9,005 nt of DNA. It comes from Chloroflexota bacterium. GTDB taxonomy: Bacteria > Chloroflexota > Dehalococcoidia > Lucifugimonadales > JACPCL1. Below are positions 6,708 through 9,005 of this stretch, in pieces (the first letter of the stretch is position 1; the number at the start of each line of letters is the position of its first letter). The notes under the pieces are model-generated. The model saw only the letters and a program-made list of their open reading frames with translations. It searched no databases and was not told the origin of the DNA. The translations under genes and the position numbers were made by a program. The stretch is taken from NCBI GenBank assembly GCA_016210395.1, contig JACQUI010000385.1, positions 1 through 9,005 of the forward strand. Direction: 5' to 3'.

Positions 6708-6741
6708 CAGCCCCGGAAGCCGCTTGGGCTTGCCGGGGCTG
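6708..6741 (-). promoter_or_regulatory. Strong leader hairpin, possible attenuator
   Basis: On the minus strand CAGCCCCGG (6741-6733) pairs with CCGGGGCTG (6716-6708), and inside it AAGCC pairs with GGCTT around a CAAGC loop. This gives about 14 bp of mostly GC stem. On the 3' side follow only three T residues (GTTTGCG), so it is a poor intrinsic terminator by itself. It lies between the micro-ORF and the first operon gene, where an attenuator or RNA-stability element would be. Confidence 0.6.
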
Positions 6742-6774
6742 CGTTCACGGTCGGTCATTGCGCGGGGCGCAGGT

Positions 6775-6801
6775 TCAGGCGGGCATGGGTATCACCTCCT
6801 T
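6775..6801 (-). promoter_or_regulatory. Leader: extended Shine-Dalgarno and 3-codon micro-ORF
   Basis: Minus-strand AAGGAGGTGAT (6801-6791) matches the 16S anti-Shine-Dalgarno over 11 bases and is correctly spaced (8 nt from GGAGG) before ATG CCC GCC TGA (6786-6775), encoding Met-Pro-Ala. No longer frame uses this start. Inference: a ribosome-loading leader peptide or standby site upstream of the operon, acting together with the hairpin at 6741-6708. Confidence 0.5.
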
Positions 6802-7355
6802 CGTTTCAAGGGATCGGTAACTTCAGGACAAAGGACTACCTGGGAGTTGTGGCGGGAGACAGCGGGTGTGTTCAGATAGATAGAGGGGAACGGGCAGAGG
6901 ACGGGCAAGGGAATGGAGGGTGATGCAGCGAAAGGGCGGAGAAGGTTGGCCTCAGGGGTATGGACCTGTGCAGACCCGTCCAGACGGCGAGCCGGCACAA
7001 GGGCAGACTGATGTTGCCCGGAAGCCGCAGAGATGCAGATGGCGGGCAAACCACCACGGAATCCTGGATAGTTTCGGGCGCACCTCGACCCGGGGAATGT
7101 CAAGAGGCCGTTGTCCCGCTTGAGCGCCGCGCCGGAGAGCTTTCGCTCCTTCCCCCTCCGTCCCGATGTATCGGGATTCCGGGGTATCCAGCGTATCGCC
7201 TGGGCATCGGGACGAGCCCTCTGGATTTCTTGGCAGTTGAAACCCAGCAAAGCCAGATAGCGTCTTCAGTATGGAAAGCTCCTCTTCGCCGGTCAAGGGA
7301 TTCCTGCGTTGGCGGCCCGGATCGCTTGCTGGAATATTGCATTGCTTCAACGGAG
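6802..7355. other. Gene-poor region upstream of the operon
   Basis: About 550 bases with no convincing gene on either strand. Open frames here have Pro/Arg/Ser-rich translations, no suitable ribosome binding sites, and overlap each other. Visible structure: a minus-strand pyrimidine-rich stretch (about 6880-6955), an inverted repeat 7014-7020/7043-7049 (TTGCCCG and CGGGCAA), and a set of ATCGGGA repeats at 7159-7214. The operon promoter should be here or just downstream, but I see no clear -35/-10 pair. Confidence 0.6.
7159..7214. repeat. Competing inverted repeats of ATCGGGA
   Basis: CGTCCCGAT at 7159-7167 can pair with ATCGGGA at 7170-7176 (7 bp, palindrome 7161-7176 with a 2-base centre) or with ATCGGGACG at 7206-7214 (9 bp). 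The two structures exclude each other. It could be a regulator operator, an iteron-like site, or an RNA switch; the sequence does not decide which. Confidence 0.5.
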
Positions 7356-8231
7356 CTACGGCTGCCACAGGCCCAGGGTCAGCACGCGCCGCAGCCAGCG
7401 ACGCCGCTCCAGGCGGACCAGTTCCCGGCGATGGGCTTCCAGGGCATCCAGCCGCCACGCGATTTCCTCGGACTGCCTGCTGCGTGTCCACCCCTTGCCC
7501 GGCGGCCAGCTCTCGCCGTGGTCCCGCATCACTGCCAGCTCCGCCTCAAGGCGCTGGACGGCCGCCTGAATCCCCTCAGCCTTCGTGCCTGCGCCCTCTT
7601 CCCTGCCTCTGGCGGCGTTGCGCGCCTCCACAAGCGCAGCCACGACAGAGTTGCCATGCACCGAGCCTTTGGAACCGGAATCGCCCAGAGCACCGGCCCC
7701 AATTACAGGCAACACCTCTTGGCCTGTACCCCTGGCGTCTTTCAATGCCTGGCGAAGCTCGGTCACGGCGCGCTCAACGCTCGCCAGGCGCTGCTCCGTA
7801 TCCCGCTGGTGCCCTTCGCTCTTGCCTTGCTGGAGCGCCACACGCTCATCAGCCGCAGCCTGACGCTGCGCAACGTCCCGCGCCATGCCGGCAAGCTCCT
7901 CCAACCGCCGCTCCAGCCCACGGAGGCCTTGCCACCACGGAGCATCGGCTGCAGCCAGCCTGTCTGCCAGGCGCTGCTCCAGCGCCTCCTCCAGCTTCGG
8001 CGACAGCTCACCCGACGCCCTGGACCGCCGCAGCGTCCTGGAGCTGACCCCCAGCTCCAGGGCCGCGCCCTCCATGCCCTTGTCCCGCACCATCTCCCTC
8101 AGGTGCGCCTGGAGCTGCCGTCGCTCCGCCTCGGTGGTGGACGCTGACCGGCGCGCCTGTTCACCGGCTCCTCTCCCTGCTGCTGTGTCCTGCCCTGAGC
8201 CCTGCACCACGGCGCCCCTTCCGTCTGCCAT
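7356..8231 (-). CDS. Helix-turn-helix protein with long coiled coil
   Basis: The protein is 291 aa from ATG 8231. Residues about 36-83 look like a helix-turn-helix domain (LQAHLREMVRDKGMEGAALE, LGVSSRTLRRSRASGELS). After it come long Glu/Arg/Ala/Leu helices with heptad-like spacing (LERRLEELAGMARDVAQRQA, HQRDTEQRLASVERAVTELR), a Gly-rich break, more coiled coil, and a basic C-terminus (RRWLRRVLTLGLWQP). The layout recalls KfrA-type plasmid DNA-binding proteins, but I do not claim homology. It may bind element DNA as a regulator or partition accessory. The start is uncertain: GGAGG lies 14 nt before ATG 8231, GTG at 8246 is an alternative, and the frame stays open to ATG 8351, where the translation looks non-coding. 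It is divergent from the secreted protein gene and separated from the operon by about 700 nt. Confidence 0.7.
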   Translation of the reverse strand: MADGRGAVVQGSGQDTAAGRGAGEQARRSASTTEAERRQLQAHLREMVRDKGMEGAALELGVSSRTLRRSRASGELSPKLEEALEQRLADRLAAADAPWWQGLRGLERRLEELAGMARDVAQRQAAADERVALQQGKSEGHQRDTEQRLASVERAVTELRQALKDARGTGQEVLPVIGAGALGDSGSKGSVHGNSVVAALVEARNAARGREEGAGTKAEGIQAAVQRLEAELAVMRDHGESWPPGKGWTRSRQSEEIAWRLDALEAHRRELVRLERRRWLRRVLTLGLWQP

Positions 8232-8450
8232 CGCCAGCCTGTCCACCTCCCTACCTTGGCAATGTCCACCCGCCTGCACCAGCCACTGCCGGTCCGGTAG
8301 GCGGCTCCGTCCACAACCGATGGAACCCCGAGGTAAGGATTTCCCTAGCAACTCACTTCATATTCTCCGACATGCCCATACCACCGCCACGCCTTTGTCC
8401 ACCTATGACCCTCCTCCATTCTCCGCTCTAGCGGGCCGGCGCCAATGTCC

Positions 8451-8484
8451 TGTAAGGGGGGGCCGCGCATGGCCCCGCCCTACA
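8451..8484. repeat. Intergenic GC-rich hairpin
   Basis: TGTAAGGGGGGGCC and GGCCCCGCCCTACA are inverted repeats with 12 of 14 positions matching around a GCGCAT centre. The form recalls short palindromic intergenic repeats dispersed through some high-GC genomes. It sits between the divergent genes at 8231 and 8553. It could be a dispersed repeat unit or a terminator-like fold; there is no T-run, so a repeat is more likely. Confidence 0.55.
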
Positions 8485-8552
8485 AGCCATTATTTGCCGC
8501 CTGCGCATGGCCCACACTCCGTACCCGTGAACTCACGCATCGGAGGCGCAGC

Positions 8553-9005
8553 ATGAAGGATTCGATCAACAGGCGGGCCCGGCGCACGGCGTTGCCGGCA
8601 GTGGCCGCCCTCACCCTGCTGGCCGTTGCCGGTCAGCCCTTTCACCCCGGCGCGGCCTTCGCCCAGTCGCCTGCGCCGCCGGAGATGGTGGACTGGCAGC
8701 TCGACCGGACCCCCAGCGGCTTCAACGCCTACTGGGAGTTCTCCCCCAGGGTCTCCGTCTACCTGAACCTCTACCGCCGGGACGACGGCGTCAACGTCGC
8801 CTCCCAGGACCTGGGCACGGGCACGCTCCGGGGCAACGGCGTCTACCGGTACACCAGCGCCCTGTCTAGCCTCACGGTTACACCCGACGAGGAGTACACG
8901 CTGGATGTGGTGGCCGAGGACATGGACGACCCTGGCCTCAAGTGGCGGTTCACCTTCATCGTCCCTGAGCACGGCCAGGGCGGCGGCCTCTTCTCCGACA
9001 TCACC
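8553..9005 (+). CDS. Secreted protein, N-terminal part (cut by window end)
   Basis: An open frame of 151 codons runs to the window edge without a stop. It starts at ATG 8553 with GGAGG and a 6-nt spacer. The N-terminus is a classic signal peptide: basic NRRARR, a hydrophobic core ALPAVAALTLLAVAG, and a likely cleavage site AFA before QS at about residue 38. The mature part is beta-rich with Trp, Tyr and Thr (VDWQLDRTPSGFNAYWEFSP, VSVYLNLYRRDDG, YTLDVVAEDMDDPG, WRFTFIV), consistent with an immunoglobulin-like or fibronectin-III-like domain, but I cannot name a family. It is the only gene on the plus strand and differs in type from the element genes, so it may be host sequence beyond the element border. 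The missing C-terminus could change the call. Confidence 0.8.
   Translation, partial: MKDSINRRARRTALPAVAALTLLAVAGQPFHPGAAFAQSPAPPEMVDWQLDRTPSGFNAYWEFSPRVSVYLNLYRRDDGVNVASQDLGTGTLRGNGVYRYTSALSSLTVTPDEEYTLDVVAEDMDDPGLKWRFTFIVPEHGQGGGLFSDIT

Noticed and set aside
6480..6758. 92-codon minus-strand frame starting in the leader
   Set aside because: It runs through the hairpin and then out of frame through the 110-aa gene, with no ribosome binding site.
6952..7491. 179-codon minus-strand frame
   Set aside because: It overlaps the 3' end of the coiled-coil gene and its translation is low-information; coding is not supported, although a short gene in 6952-7300 cannot be fully excluded.
6960..8147. 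395-codon plus-strand open frame
   Set aside because: It lies mostly antisense to the coiled-coil protein; its translation is Pro/Arg/Leu/Gln-rich without a domain, and it has no ribosome binding site. It is a GC-rich shadow.
8490..8972. 160-codon minus-strand frame
   Set aside because: It is antisense to the secreted protein, which has a signal peptide and ribosome binding site.
1..9005. CRISPR array, tRNA or rRNA genes, integrase or transposase
   Set aside because: No regularly spaced repeats, cloverleaf or rRNA-like sequence, and no recombinase or transposase motifs other than the intron protein were seen. The 16S-tail match at 6791-6801 is a Shine-Dalgarno only.

Overview
The window is GC-rich bacterial DNA. 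Nearly all genes lie on the minus strand in one compact operon with strong AAGGAG-type ribosome binding sites. The gene set is a CHC2/Toprim primase fragment, a DUF6573-type small protein, a Rad52/Rad22-family annealing protein and small acidic orphans. It looks like the replication/recombination block of an integrative element, plasmid or integrated phage-like element. The host cannot be fixed from sequence alone. A Chloroflexota-like or other high-GC lineage is a weak guess, based on gene types and the style of intergenic hairpin.

Layout, right to left in the direction of transcription: a divergent pair sits at the right edge, with a secreted protein on the plus strand (8553 to window end) and a helix-turn-helix/coiled-coil protein on the minus strand (8231-7356). 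About 700 bases without a convincing gene follow, holding alternative inverted repeats, then a leader with a very strong Shine-Dalgarno, a 3-codon micro-ORF and a 14-bp hairpin. The operon then reads: 110-aa orphan, primase (372 aa), DUF6573-like protein, 158-aa orphan, 149-aa acidic/zinc-knuckle protein, Rad52-family protein. Most junctions overlap or are tight (4, 8 and 17 base overlaps, one 45-base gap), which indicates one transcript.

The main find is an apparently complete 2400-nt group II intron (4809 down to 2410) with a full-length reverse transcriptase/maturase/HNH protein. It is inserted between the Shine-Dalgarno and the start codon at the DUF6573/158-aa junction. Both splice sites, domain V, the bulged-A domain VI, and EBS1/IBS1 and EBS2/IBS2 pairings can be read directly. 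The exon target IBS1 is the CGGAGG Shine-Dalgarno itself, so the intron's EBS1 (CCTCCG) resembles the anti-Shine-Dalgarno of 16S rRNA. Exact splicing restores the upstream stop codon two codons past the junction and a GGAGG placed 10 nt before the downstream ATG.

Other points of interest are a possible gene fusion or nested second start inside the Rad52 gene, and a leader that looks built for attenuation.
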